Shown: positions 21,738 to 29,663 of the stretch, one piece after another
Layout: each line of letters begins with the position of its first letter
Position numbering within the stretch: position 1 is the first letter of the stretch
Assembly: GCA_000434675.1 (NCBI GenBank)
Contig: HF988638.1
Span: 45,850 to 75,512, forward strand
Direction: 5' to 3'
Source of the DNA: Faecalibacterium sp. CAG:1138
Lineage (GTDB): Bacteria; Bacillota; Clostridia; Christensenellales; CAG-917
Length of the DNA stretch: 29,663 bases
Notes under the pieces: generated by a model
The model's input: the letters and a program-made list of their open reading frames with translations, nothing else
Database searches by the model: none
Told to the model about the DNA's origin: nothing
Translations under genes and position numbers: made by a program

Positions 21738-23105
21738 ATGATGGATTATCGTATTGAAAAGGATTCTATGGGCGAAATGAAAGTCCCGGCCGACAGATAC
21801 TGGGCGGCGCAGACTCAAAGAAGTTATCAGAACTTCAAAATCGGCGGCGAAATTATGCCGAGAGAAATCACGCACGCGTTCGGTATTCTGAAAAAGTCCG
21901 CGGCAATCGCCAACAACAGGCTCGGCAGGCTCGACGACGAACGCCTGAAGTATATTTCCATGGCGGCCGACGAAGTTATCTCGGGCAGTCTGAACGACCA
22001 TTTTCCGCTCGTCGTATGGCAGACGGGAAGCGGCACTCAGTCTAACATGAACGCCAACGAGGTTATCGCAAATCGCGGCAACGAAATCGCCGGCAAAAAG
22101 ATTTTGCACCCTAACGATCACATCAATATGAGCCAATCCTCGAACGACACCTTCCCGACGGCCATGCATATTGCTGCCGTTTGCGCCATCGAAGACAAGC
22201 TGTTTCCGGTGATGGACGAATTCGTCGCCACCCTTAAACGGCTTGAAAAAGAGAACGAAGGCATCGTGAAAAGCGGCAGAACTCACTTGCAGGACGCGGT
22301 TCCGGTTGCTTTCAGTCAGGAAATAAGCGGCTGGCGCAACATGGTGGAAAAATGCAAGGGTATGCTGGAACTTGCGCTTCCGGGACTTAAGGAACTGGCT
22401 CTCGGCGGCACTGCGGTCGGCACCGGCCTCAACGCCCCTAAGGGCTTTGCCACGGAAGTTGCGAAAGTGGTTTCCGAGCTTACGGGGAAGGAATTCAGGA
22501 CTGCGGAAAACAAATTCCACGCGTTGACTTCGAAGGACGAACTCGTTTTCGCTCACGGCGCGCTCAAAGCTTTGGCGGCGGATATGATGAAAATCGCAAA
22601 CGACGTCAGATGGCTGGCAAGCGGCCCGCGTTGCGGACTGGGCGAAATCTTTATCCCCGAAAACGAACCGGGCAGCTCCATTATGCCGGGCAAGGTCAAC
22701 CCTACTCAGTGCGAAGCCGTCACCATGGTTGCCGTGCAGGTTATCGCAAACGACGTTGCTGTCGGTATGGCGGCGTCGCAAGGCAACTTCGAGCTGAACG
22801 TGTTTATGCCGGTGTGCATCTACAACTTCCTGCAATCGGTCAGACTGCTGGCCGACGGCATAAAGAGCTTCAACGACAACTGCGTGGCGGGAATAAGAGC
22901 CAACAGAGAAAAAATGGCGCACAATCTGCACAACAGCCTTATGCTGGTTACCGCGCTCAATCCGTACATCGGCTACGACAACGCCGCAAAAACCGCCAAA
23001 AAAGCTTACAAGGACAACATCAGCCTCAAAGAGGCGTGCGTGGAACTGGGCTTTTTGACGGCCGAAAAATTCGACGAAGTGTTCCATCCGGAAGAGATGG
23101 TCTAA
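21738..23105 (+). CDS. fumC: Class II fumarate hydratase
   Basis: Fumarase C interconverts malate and fumarate without an iron-sulfur cluster. The 455-residue protein has all signatures: GSGTQSNMNANEVIANRGNE, SSNDTFPTAMHIAA, SGRTHLQDAVP, and the catalytic loop GSSIMPGKVNPTQCEAV with Ser314. The length matches the family. TAGGAG precedes the ATG. It lies 18 bases after rex and 9 bases before hdrB, so it is part of the same transcript. A complete TCA cycle is not implied; it more likely serves a reductive malate-fumarate branch. Confidence 0.97.
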   Translation: MMDYRIEKDSMGEMKVPADRYWAAQTQRSYQNFKIGGEIMPREITHAFGILKKSAAIANNRLGRLDDERLKYISMAADEVISGSLNDHFPLVVWQTGSGTQSNMNANEVIANRGNEIAGKKILHPNDHINMSQSSNDTFPTAMHIAAVCAIEDKLFPVMDEFVATLKRLEKENEGIVKSGRTHLQDAVPVAFSQEISGWRNMVEKCKGMLELALPGLKELALGGTAVGTGLNAPKGFATEVAKVVSELTGKEFRTAENKFHALTSKDELVFAHGALKALAADMMKIANDVRWLASGPRCGLGEIFIPENEPGSSIMPGKVNPTQCEAVTMVAVQVIANDVAVGMAASQGNFELNVFMPVCIYNFLQSVRLLADGIKSFNDNCVAGIRANREKMAHNLHNSLMLVTALNPYIGYDNAAKTAKKAYKDNISLKEACVELGFLTAEKFDEVFHPEEMV

Positions 23106-23114
23106 GGAGAGGAT

Positions 23115-23894
23115 ATGGTTTTCAGTTATTATCCCGGCTGTACGCTTAAAACGAAAGCCAAGGAGCTGGACGCATACGCAAGGGCGTCTGCCGATGTTTT
23201 GGGCGTAACGATGGAAGAAATAGAAAATTGGCAATGCTGCGGCGCGGTTTATCCGCAGGCGGAGGACGAAATTGCCACCAAGCTGTCGGCAGTGAGGGCG
23301 CTTAACGACGCAAAAGAGCATAAACAAGATTTGCTCACTTTGTGCTCGGCGTGCCATCACGTCTTAAAGCGCGTCAACAACGATATGCAAACCAGCGACT
23401 ATATTGCCACGCGCGCGAACAACTATCTTAAGCTGGACGAGCCGTATCGCGGCGAAACCAAGGTGGTGCATTATCTCGAAATGCTTCGCGACACCGTCGG
23501 TTTTGACAATCTGGCGAAAAAGGTGGTAAATCCGCTTAAAGGCAAGAAGATTGCGGCGTACTACGGCTGTCTTTTACTTAGGCCTTCGGGGGTTATGGCG
23601 TTTGACAATCCGGAAAATCCGACCATTATGGAGAACTTTATCAAGGCTTTGGGCGCAACGCCTGTCGTGTGGCAGATGCGCAACGAATGTTGCGGCGGGT
23701 ATATCGCGGTGGAGGACAAGGAGCTTGCGAAGAAGAAATCTTCAAAAGTGGTTGAAAACGCAATAAGCGGCGGCGCTGACGTCATCATAACCGCTTGCCC
23801 TCTTTGTATGTACAACCTTAAAACAAACGGCGGCGCGAATGTTCCGGTGGTCTATTTTACCGAGCTTCTGGCCGAAGCTTTGGGCGTAAAGTAA
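23115..23894 (+). CDS. hdrB: HdrB-like subunit (two CCG domains)
   Basis: This is a heterodisulfide-reductase-type catalytic subunit. The 259 residues hold two complete CCG motifs: Cys9, Cys41-Cys42, Cys77, Cys80 and Cys152, Cys192-Cys193, Cys228, Cys231. In methanogen HdrB such motifs bind two noncubane [4Fe-4S] clusters that split CoM-S-S-CoB. This organism is not a methanogen, so the natural acceptor is unknown; a protein or small-molecule disulfide, or transfer onward, is possible. GGAG precedes the start. It is followed by HdrC and HdrA and sits directly after fumC. Confidence 0.93.
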   Translation: MVFSYYPGCTLKTKAKELDAYARASADVLGVTMEEIENWQCCGAVYPQAEDEIATKLSAVRALNDAKEHKQDLLTLCSACHHVLKRVNNDMQTSDYIATRANNYLKLDEPYRGETKVVHYLEMLRDTVGFDNLAKKVVNPLKGKKIAAYYGCLLLRPSGVMAFDNPENPTIMENFIKALGATPVVWQMRNECCGGYIAVEDKELAKKKSSKVVENAISGGADVIITACPLCMYNLKTNGGANVPVVYFTELLAEALGVK

Positions 23895-23904
23895 GGAGGA
23901 CGAA

Positions 23905-24291
23905 ATGGAAAACAACTTTTTGAAAGAAGAAGTTTTGAGAATAAGCGGCGTAAATCCCTTAAAGTGCATGCGGTGTGGCAAATGCAGCGCAACGTGCCCG
24001 GCTTACGACGAAATGGAATATCATCCTCATCAATTCGTTTATATGGTAGAAAAGGGAGAGATCGAGGAGCTTATGAAGTCCAAATCCATTTATCGCTGCC
24101 TGTCTTGCTTTGCTTGCGTCGAGCGTTGCCCGAGGCAGGTCGAGCCGGCAAAACTGGTGGAAGCGGTGAAGCTTCAGGTCATCAGACAGCAGGGCGGAAA
24201 TCATCTTACGGCAGACGACGTTCCTGCGCTTTTGGACGAGGATATGCCGCAACAGGCGATCGTCAGCGCATTTCGTAAATTTGCAAAATAG
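23905..24291 (+). CDS. hdrC: HdrC-like ferredoxin subunit
   Basis: This small iron-sulfur protein carries electrons from HdrA to HdrB. Two classical [4Fe-4S] motifs are present: Cys21, 24, 27, 31 and Cys65, 68, 71, 75. At 128 residues it is shorter than the roughly 185 of methanogen HdrC, because the C-terminal extension is reduced. AAGGAGG lies just before the ATG. Gaps to hdrB and hdrA are 10 and 9 bases, so stoichiometric expression with both is expected. Confidence 0.93.
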   Translation: MENNFLKEEVLRISGVNPLKCMRCGKCSATCPAYDEMEYHPHQFVYMVEKGEIEELMKSKSIYRCLSCFACVERCPRQVEPAKLVEAVKLQVIRQQGGNHLTADDVPALLDEDMPQQAIVSAFRKFAK

Positions 24292-24300
24292 GGAGGGAAT

Positions 24301-26289
24301 ATGAACAGAATCGGTGTTTTTATCTGTTGGTGCGGCAGCAATATAGCCGCCACCGTCGACGTTAAGGCCGTTGCCGAAGCTCTTTCGAAGGAGCCGGGCG
24401 TCGTCGTTTCGACAGATTATCAATATATGTGCAGCGAAGGCGGCCAGAACCGCATGAAGCAAGCCGTGAAGGACTATAAGCTTACGGGCATAGTCGTTTG
24501 CAGCTGCTCGCCGCGTATGCACGAAGCTACTTTCAGAAAAACCGCGGCTTCCTGCGGCATCAACCCGTACATGGTGGAAATCGCCAACATAAGGGAACAA
24601 TGCAGCTGGATACATAAGGATATTAAGGAAGCCACCGCAAAAGCCATCGTTCTCGGAAGAACCGCAATCGCCAAATTGACGCTCAATCAACCGCTCGTTC
24701 CGGGTGAAAGCCCCGTCGTAAAAAGGGCGCTCGTCATCGGCGGCGGAATCGCGGGCATACAGACCGCTCTCGACATTGCGGACGCAGGCTACGAAGTGGA
24801 CATCGTTGAAAAATCTCCGTCCATCGGCGGAAGAATGAGTCAGCTGGACAAAACCTTCCCGACCTTGGACTGCGCGGCGTGTATTCTCACCCCAAAAATG
24901 GTGGACGCGGCGCAAAACGAAAAAATCAATCTCTATACCTACAGCGAAGTGGCCTCGGTGAAAGGCTTTGTGGGCAATTTCACTGTGGACATTAAACAAA
25001 AACCGCGTTACGTCGATATGACCAAATGCACCGGCTGCGGCGTTTGCACCGAAAAATGCCCGAGCCGCAAAACCCCTAACGAATTCAACATGGGGCTTAA
25101 CACCAGAGGCGCGGTTTACATTCCGTTCGCGCAGGCCATACCTAACGTCCCTGTTATCGATCCGAACGCCTGCATACACTTCAAAACGGGCAAATGCGGA
25201 CTTTGTCAGTTAAATTGCGGCGTTAAAGCCATTGATTTTGAACAAAAAGAACAAATCCTCACCAAGGAATACGGCGCAATCGTCGTAGCCACAGGCTTCA
25301 AAACCATAAATCTCGACAATTTCGACGAGTATGCCTACAACACCAGCAAGGACGTTATCACAAGCCTGGAGCTTGAAAGACTTATGAACGCCGCAGGCCC
25401 GACGAAAGGTCAATTCGTTCGTCCGTCCGACGGCAAACATCCTCACACCGTCGTCTTCGTGCAGTGCGTGGGAAGCAGAGGCCTCAGGCCGTGCGACAAA
25501 CCGTATTGCAGCAAAATTTGCTGTATGTACACGGCGAAACACGCAATGCTTATCAGGGAAAAATACCCCGACACCGAAGTTTACGTCTTCTATATCGACG
25601 TGAGAACTCCCGGCAAAAACTTTGACGAATTCTACAGAAGGGCCGTCGAGCAATACGGCGTGCACTACATAAAAGGCCAGGTCGGCAAAGTTGTGGACGA
25701 AAACGGCGTTTTGAAGGTTCAGGCTTCCGATCTTCTGGAAAACAAACAGCTTCACATCGACGCCGATCTCGTGGTTCTGGCCACCGCCATCGAACCGGAT
25801 CCGTCGGTAAGGGACGTTGCCACCATGCTGACTGCCAGCATCGACACCAACAACTTCCTCACCGAAGCGCATCCGAAGCTCAGACCTGTCGAAAGTCCTA
25901 CGGCCGGCGTGTTCCTTTCCGGCGTATGCCAAGGCCCGAAAGATATCCCCGAAACCGTTTCGCAGGCTTCCGCCGCGGCGGCAAAGGTCATCGGACTTCT
26001 GGCAAAAGACAAACTTACCACAAACCCTTGCGTGGCTATGCCTAACGAACTGCTGTGCAACGGCTGCTCGCAATGCGAAAAGGTTTGCCCGTACGGAGCG
26101 ATCGGCTACACCGAAAAGCTTATCAACGACCACGGCGTGAAACAGACGAGGCGCGTTGCCGAGGTCAATCCTGCGGTATGTCAGGGTTGCGGCGCTTGCA
26201 CGGTAACTTGTCCGTCCGGCGCAATGGACCTCAAAGGTTTTTCCAACAAACAAATATTTGCGGAGGTTGACGCAATATGCAAACGATAG
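24301..26289 (+). CDS. hdrA: HdrA-like electron-bifurcating flavoprotein
   Basis: This is the FAD subunit where the electron pair is split between a high-potential path (HdrC-HdrB) and low-potential ferredoxin. The 662-residue protein has a cysteine-rich N-terminal domain (CWCGSN, CSCSPRMHEATF), a FAD-binding GGGIAGIQTALD near 147, the family motif CAACILTPKM at 191-200, a ferredoxin motif starting at Cys243 (CTGCGVCTEKCP), a further KCGLCQLNCG motif, and two C-terminal [4Fe-4S] motifs at Cys586 and Cys627. All cofactor sites of full-length HdrA are therefore present. GGAGGG precedes the ATG. Its end overlaps the next gene by 13 bases. Confidence 0.95.
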   Translation: MNRIGVFICWCGSNIAATVDVKAVAEALSKEPGVVVSTDYQYMCSEGGQNRMKQAVKDYKLTGIVVCSCSPRMHEATFRKTAASCGINPYMVEIANIREQCSWIHKDIKEATAKAIVLGRTAIAKLTLNQPLVPGESPVVKRALVIGGGIAGIQTALDIADAGYEVDIVEKSPSIGGRMSQLDKTFPTLDCAACILTPKMVDAAQNEKINLYTYSEVASVKGFVGNFTVDIKQKPRYVDMTKCTGCGVCTEKCPSRKTPNEFNMGLNTRGAVYIPFAQAIPNVPVIDPNACIHFKTGKCGLCQLNCGVKAIDFEQKEQILTKEYGAIVVATGFKTINLDNFDEYAYNTSKDVITSLELERLMNAAGPTKGQFVRPSDGKHPHTVVFVQCVGSRGLRPCDKPYCSKICCMYTAKHAMLIREKYPDTEVYVFYIDVRTPGKNFDEFYRRAVEQYGVHYIKGQVGKVVDENGVLKVQASDLLENKQLHIDADLVVLATAIEPDPSVRDVATMLTASIDTNNFLTEAHPKLRPVESPTAGVFLSGVCQGPKDIPETVSQASAAAAKVIGLLAKDKLTTNPCVAMPNELLCNGCSQCEKVCPYGAIGYTEKLINDHGVKQTRRVAEVNPAVCQGCGACTVTCPSGAMDLKGFSNKQIFAEVDAICKR

Positions 26290-26720
26290 AAAACAGTCAA
26301 TTCAAACCGACGATTGTGGCGTTTTGCTGCAACTGGTGTTCGTATGCGGGCGCAGACCTTGCGGGAAGCAGCAGGCTTTCGTATCCTGCGGACGTAAAAA
26401 TCATCAGAGTGCCGTGCAGCTGCAGAGTTAATCCGCTGTTTATCCTCCGAGCTTTCCAAAGAGGCGCGGACGGCGTGATTTTGTGCGGTTGCCACCCGGG
26501 CGATTGCCATTATACCTCCGGAAACTATTATGCAAGAAGAAGAATGACCATGCTGTTTAGTATGCTGGACTATCTGGGCATCGAAAAAGAACGCACGAGG
26601 GTGGAATGGGTTTCTGCCGCCGAAGGCGCCAAATTCAGCAAAGTTATGAACGACTTCGTTAAAACCGTTACCGAGCTTGGCGAAAACAAACGACTGGAGG
26701 ACTTGAGATGCAAGGAATAA
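26277..26720 (+). CDS. flxD: FlxD/MvhD-like [2Fe-2S] electron-transfer subunit
   Basis: This 147-residue protein belongs to the MvhD/FlxD family, which links an electron-input module to HdrA through a [2Fe-2S] cluster. Cysteines cluster at 17, 18 and 21 (FCCNWCSYAGAD), 47 and 49 (PCSC), and 70, 72 and 77 (LCGCHPGDCHY), as in the family. Its start overlaps the end of hdrA by 13 bases, and a GGAGG lies upstream inside hdrA. No hydrogenase large or small subunit is nearby; the neighbours are NAD(P)H-linked Flx genes, so the input is NADH rather than hydrogen. Confidence 0.93.
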   Translation: MQTIENSQFKPTIVAFCCNWCSYAGADLAGSSRLSYPADVKIIRVPCSCRVNPLFILRAFQRGADGVILCGCHPGDCHYTSGNYYARRRMTMLFSMLDYLGIEKERTRVEWVSAAEGAKFSKVMNDFVKTVTELGENKRLEDLRCKE

Positions 26721-27697
26721 CCGAACTCGTAAAAGAAAAAGCCAAAGAGCTTTTGTCGTCGGGAAAAGCGCAAAGAGTTCTCGGCTGGCAAAAAGGCGAA
26801 TTTATGTACGATCAGACGCCGCAAAGCTTCTCGAAGGCAGAGGAACTGGATAACTTCGTGTACGACGGCTTCAGCGCGCCGAACCTCTCCAAATACCTCA
26901 TTTCGGAAAGTCAGAAGGAAGGCGTTACGGCAGTGTTTTTGAAGCCGTGCGACACCTACAGCTTCAATCAGCTTCTCAAAGAATTCCGCGTCAAGCGTGA
27001 AAAGGTTTACGTCGTGGGCGTTCAGTGCAACGGCAAACTTAACTACGAAAAGCTGACGGCCGCGGCCGGCGACAGAATTTCGGAAGTTTTGTCGGACGGA
27101 CTGACGGTGGAAGTGAAAACGGCAAGCGGCAAAGTCGAAAAATTTGACAGAAAAGACGTGCTTTTCGACAAATGTCTTGCTTGCAAAGGCAAAGAACATA
27201 AAGCCTACGACGAGCTTTTGCTTTCGGGTGAACAATTAGACGTTCGCGGAGAAGACAAATTCAAAGCGGTCGAAAGGCTGGAAAAGATGACTGCGGACGA
27301 AAGGTTCGAATTCTGGAGAAACGAGCTTTCGAAATGCATACGCTGCAACGCGTGCAGAAACGTATGTCCTGCGTGCAGCTGCCTTAAATGCGTGTTCGAC
27401 AACAACGCTTTGCCGGTTGCCGCAAAAGCGAACAGCGACAGCTTCGAAGAGAACATGTTTCACATCATTCGCGCTTTCCACGTTGCGGGCAGATGCACCG
27501 ATTGCGGAGAATGCGCAAGAGTTTGTCCGCAGCATATTCATCTGGAGCTCCTGAACAGAAAATTCATAAAAGATATCGACGACTTCTACGGCAATTTCGT
27601 GGCGGGAGAAGTCCCTGAAGGCAGACATCCGCTCATTTCCTACGAAAAGAGCGACGTGGAGCCTAGCGTCGTAACCGACAAAGGAGGCGAAAAATGA
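26708..27697 (+). CDS. flxC: FlxC-like iron-sulfur subunit (coenzyme F420 hydrogenase beta/ferredoxin type)
   Basis: This 329-residue electron-transfer protein has an N-terminal domain resembling the FrhB/FdhB-type flavoprotein fold (VTAVFLKPCDTYSFNQLLKE, VYVVGVQCNG). It also carries two [4Fe-4S] motifs at Cys210, 213, 216, 220 and Cys263, 266, 269, 273. Extra cysteines lie at 156 and 159, and at 223, 225 and 228. It corresponds to the FlxC position in Flx-Hdr operons. It overlaps flxD by 13 bases and flxB by four (ATGA), so all are translationally coupled. The flavin content is inferred from family similarity only. Confidence 0.85.
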   Translation: MQGITELVKEKAKELLSSGKAQRVLGWQKGEFMYDQTPQSFSKAEELDNFVYDGFSAPNLSKYLISESQKEGVTAVFLKPCDTYSFNQLLKEFRVKREKVYVVGVQCNGKLNYEKLTAAAGDRISEVLSDGLTVEVKTASGKVEKFDRKDVLFDKCLACKGKEHKAYDELLLSGEQLDVRGEDKFKAVERLEKMTADERFEFWRNELSKCIRCNACRNVCPACSCLKCVFDNNALPVAAKANSDSFEENMFHIIRAFHVAGRCTDCGECARVCPQHIHLELLNRKFIKDIDDFYGNFVAGEVPEGRHPLISYEKSDVEPSVVTDKGGEK

Positions 27698-28713
27698 CGT
27701 ACAGAACATCTTTCTCGAACCTCGGCGCCGTTCTGGAAGGCCTTGCTTCGGCCTACAAAGTGATTGCGCCGGTGGAAAAAGGCGGAAAAGTCAACTTTGA
27801 AGAGTACGCAGAGGGCAAAAAAGTTAATTTGTCGGCCATGACGGTCAAATCCGCAAAGGACGCGTTTTTCCCGCAGTCCGAGGATCTGATGAAATTCAGA
27901 ATGGAAAACAAAACCATAACCGTCGCGCCGAAAGACGTTACCACCGCGCCTTACGTGCTGTTCGGCGTCAGAGCCTGCGATCTTAAGAGCTTTGAAATTC
28001 TGGACAGAGTGTTTTTGGCAGATCCGGTTGACGAATACTATAAGTCCAAAAGAGAAGCGGCGGTGATTTTCACCCTTGCGTGCAAAAATCCGGAGGACAG
28101 CTGCTTCTGCACGGAATTTTCCGTCGATCCGTCGAACCCTGCGGGCGACGTAACCGTCTGGACGGACGGCGAGGAACTGATTTTCAGACCTAACACCGAA
28201 AAAGGCAAAAAGGCGCTCGAGCACGTTTCCTGCCTTGCGGAGGGCGGCGACGAAAAGGCCGCCGAAGTTTCGGCCGAAATAAAACGAAAGGTCGAAAATC
28301 TTCCGCTTAAAAACATCGGTTTCGACGAAATAGACTACCATAATCTCAAAAAATATTTTGACAGCGACAAGTGGGAAAGCCTGCACAAAGGTTGCCTCGC
28401 TTGCGGAACGTGCACGTTCGTTTGCCCTACCTGCCAGTGCTACGACATACGCGACTACGACGACGGCAAAAACGTCAGACGCTTCCGTTGCTGGGACAGC
28501 TGTATGTACAGCGATTTCACCATGATGGCTCACGGCAACAACCGCACCACCCATCTGCAACGCTTCAGACAGCGCTTTATGCATAAGCTGGTTTACTTCC
28601 CGACCAACAACGACGGAATATTCGGTTGCGTCGGTTGCGGCAGATGCGTAAGAAGCTGTCCGGTTCACATCAACATCGTGAAAGCGGTGAAAGCATTGAA
28701 GGAGGATAAGTAA
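27694..28713 (+). CDS. flxB: FlxB-like iron-sulfur subunit (hydrogenase/sulfur reductase beta-chain type)
   Basis: The 339-residue protein resembles the HyhB/HydB and anaerobic sulfite reductase A (AsrA) type, which passes electrons between the NAD(P)H subunit and partner proteins. The N-terminal half has the family segment YVLFGVRACDLKSFEILDRV and FTLACKNPEDSCFC. The C-terminal half has two [4Fe-4S] motifs at Cys234, 237, 240, 244 and Cys312, 315, 318, 322. The FlxA-type flavoprotein follows with a one-base overlap, the same pairing seen in AsrA-AsrB and HyhB-HyhG. No siroheme sulfite reductase subunit is visible here, so a sulfite role is unlikely from context. Confidence 0.88.
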   Translation: MTYRTSFSNLGAVLEGLASAYKVIAPVEKGGKVNFEEYAEGKKVNLSAMTVKSAKDAFFPQSEDLMKFRMENKTITVAPKDVTTAPYVLFGVRACDLKSFEILDRVFLADPVDEYYKSKREAAVIFTLACKNPEDSCFCTEFSVDPSNPAGDVTVWTDGEELIFRPNTEKGKKALEHVSCLAEGGDEKAAEVSAEIKRKVENLPLKNIGFDEIDYHNLKKYFDSDKWESLHKGCLACGTCTFVCPTCQCYDIRDYDDGKNVRRFRCWDSCMYSDFTMMAHGNNRTTHLQRFRQRFMHKLVYFPTNNDGIFGCVGCGRCVRSCPVHINIVKAVKALKEDK

Positions 28714-29543
28714 TGGAATTCGACAAAACTTTGGTTCCTCACGTCGGCGTAGTTACCGACGTCAGAAAAGACACGCCTGACGTAAAAACTTTCAGAGTCG
28801 TATCGACGGACGGCAAAAAATTGTTCGAACATATCCCCGGTCAGTGTGCAATGCTGTCCGTTCCGGGCGTCGGCGAAGCCATGTTCAGCATAACTTCCAG
28901 CCCGACGAACAAGGAATTTATGGAGTTCTCCATAAAAAAATGCGGTTGCCTGACGGAGTGGCTTCATCAGATGGAAGTCGGTCAGCAGGTTACCGTCAGA
29001 GGGCCTTACGGAAACGGTTTCCCTGTGGAAACCACGCTTAAAGGCAAGGACCTTCTGTTCATCGCAGGCGGCATCGGCCTTGCTCCTCTTCGCAGCGTAA
29101 TCGACTACGTCCGCGCAAATCGCGAAAACTACGGTCACGTTGACATCGTTTACGGAAGCCGCAGCATGGACGATCTGGTGGACATCGACGAAATCAAAAA
29201 CGAATGGATGAAAGAGAAGGACTTCGACGTCTATCTCACCATAGACCGCCCGCAGGAAGGCTGGGACGGCCACGTGGGTTTCGTGCCTAACTACGTAAGA
29301 GAGCTTGAATTCGATACCAACAAAACAGCGCTTTTATGCGGCCCTCCTATCATGATAAAGTTCGTTTTGCAGGCGCTTATGGATTTAGGCTTCGAGAAGA
29401 AGCAGGTTTACACAACGTTTGAGCTTAAGATGAAATGCGGCGTCGGCAAATGCGGCAGATGCAACATCGGAAGCAAATACGTTTGCAAAGACGGTCCGGT
29501 TTTCAGCTTCGACCAAGTGGACGAACTGCCGGCAGAATACTGA
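28713..29543 (+). CDS. flxA: FlxA-like NAD(P)H- and FAD-binding subunit (HyhG/AsrB type)
   Basis: This is the likely NADH entry point. The 276-residue ferredoxin-NADP reductase-type protein has an FAD domain with FSITSSP at 58-64, an NAD(P) domain with AGGIGLAPLRS at 118-128 and CGPP at 209-212, and a C-terminal [2Fe-2S] site with Cys242, 247, 250 and 258 (KMKCGVGKCGRC). This is the architecture of HyhG, AsrB and FlxA and is related to PyrK. It overlaps flxB by one base. The next gene starts nine bases later. Confidence 0.92.
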   Translation: MEFDKTLVPHVGVVTDVRKDTPDVKTFRVVSTDGKKLFEHIPGQCAMLSVPGVGEAMFSITSSPTNKEFMEFSIKKCGCLTEWLHQMEVGQQVTVRGPYGNGFPVETTLKGKDLLFIAGGIGLAPLRSVIDYVRANRENYGHVDIVYGSRSMDDLVDIDEIKNEWMKEKDFDVYLTIDRPQEGWDGHVGFVPNYVRELEFDTNKTALLCGPPIMIKFVLQALMDLGFEKKQVYTTFELKMKCGVGKCGRCNIGSKYVCKDGPVFSFDQVDELPAEY

Positions 29544-29552
29544 GAGGTAAAT

Positions 29553-29663
29553 ATGGAAAACAAAGTGAACGTTTATTTGTTCGGAAAAAAATACGAGGTT
29601 CCTTCCGAGCTTACCATTATGGGAGCTATGGAATACGCCGGCTATCAGCTGGTCAGAGGCTGC
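29553..29663 (+). CDS. Ferredoxin-like (probably [2Fe-2S]) protein, cut by window edge
   Basis: Only 37 codons are visible, from MENKVNVYLFGKKYEVP to a final VRGC. The pattern of a short beta strand, KKYEVPSELTIMGAMEYAGY and then a Cys is that of a beta-grasp ferredoxin domain, as found at the N-terminus of fumarate reductase iron-sulfur subunits and thiol:fumarate reductase B. A GAGAGGT site precedes the ATG, and it lies nine bases after flxA, so it belongs to the operon. The identity of the complete protein cannot be judged from this fragment. Confidence 0.7.
   Translation, partial: MENKVNVYLFGKKYEVPSELTIMGAMEYAGYQLVRGC

Noticed and set aside
21726..23360. Minus-strand open frame of 544 residues opposite fumC
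   Set aside because: It is the mirror of a well-conserved fumarase, and its sequence is rich in His, Arg and Phe as expected from antisense translation of this codon usage. The same applies to the long antisense frames opposite thrS (13895-15457), hdrA (23959-25179 and 25210-26253) and the protease (17645-18784).
26277..29543. [NiFe]-hydrogenase or sulfite reductase operon
   Set aside because: MvhD-, HyhB/AsrA- and HyhG/AsrB-like genes are present, but no hydrogenase large or small subunit and no siroheme subunit lie in the run. The Flx-Hdr arrangement explains all genes better.

Overview
The window looks like a chromosomal piece from an anaerobic, fermentative member of the Bacillota (Clostridia-like). 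The signs are consensus sigma-A promoters (TTGACA or TTGCAA, 17 bp, TATAAT), strong Shine-Dalgarno sites, a CIRCE/HrcA operator before groES-groEL, a T-box leader before thrS, a Rex regulator beside a lactate/malate dehydrogenase, and a soluble Hdr-Flx electron-transfer operon. I cannot name the genus. No phage, insertion sequence, CRISPR array or rRNA was seen.

Layout. 1-1650 (minus strand): groES-groEL with promoter and CIRCE; groEL runs off the left edge. 1765-2257: a dCMP deaminase with its own terminator. 2302-10045: a membrane SPOR-like protein, then dnaX (split by a frameshift that may be programmed), ybaB, recR, a patatin-like phospholipase, polA and coaE, closed by a terminator. 10088-10678: a small membrane-anchored lytic transglycosylase. 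10716-11100: tRNA-Leu(GAG), its terminator, and a scarred segment of stacked palindromes lying between two copies of the tRNA 3' end plus terminator. 11133-12644 (minus): a secreted/membrane protein of unknown function. 12787-13209: a zinc-ribbon TM2 protein. 13228-16619: T-box leader, an unexplained structured spacer of about 450 bp, thrS (lacking the TGS domain), and a NOL1/NOP2/Sun-type RNA methyltransferase. 16781-19117: a glycerophosphodiester phosphodiesterase and an HtrA-like lipoprotein protease whose PDZ domain is out of frame because of a 28-bp duplication. 19187-19927: a sirtuin.

20098 to the right edge is the most interesting part. A run of co-directional genes with gaps of at most 18 bp or overlaps encodes a lactate/malate-type dehydrogenase, Rex, class II fumarase, HdrB, HdrC, HdrA, then FlxD, FlxC, FlxB and FlxA, followed by the start of a small ferredoxin-like protein. 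Hdr-Flx complexes are soluble flavin-based electron-bifurcating machines that couple NADH oxidation to ferredoxin reduction and to reduction of a second acceptor at HdrB. Here the complex shares a transcript with fumarase, with the NADH sensor Rex, and with a dehydrogenase carrying Arg, the malate-type residue, at the substrate-specificity position. I infer a redox-balancing module, possibly a malate-to-fumarate branch feeding electrons to a fumarate or disulfide acceptor. The genes right of the window would decide this.

Two genes (dnaX and the HtrA-like protease) are interrupted by frame changes. Either could be biology or a sequence error, and each is reported separately.
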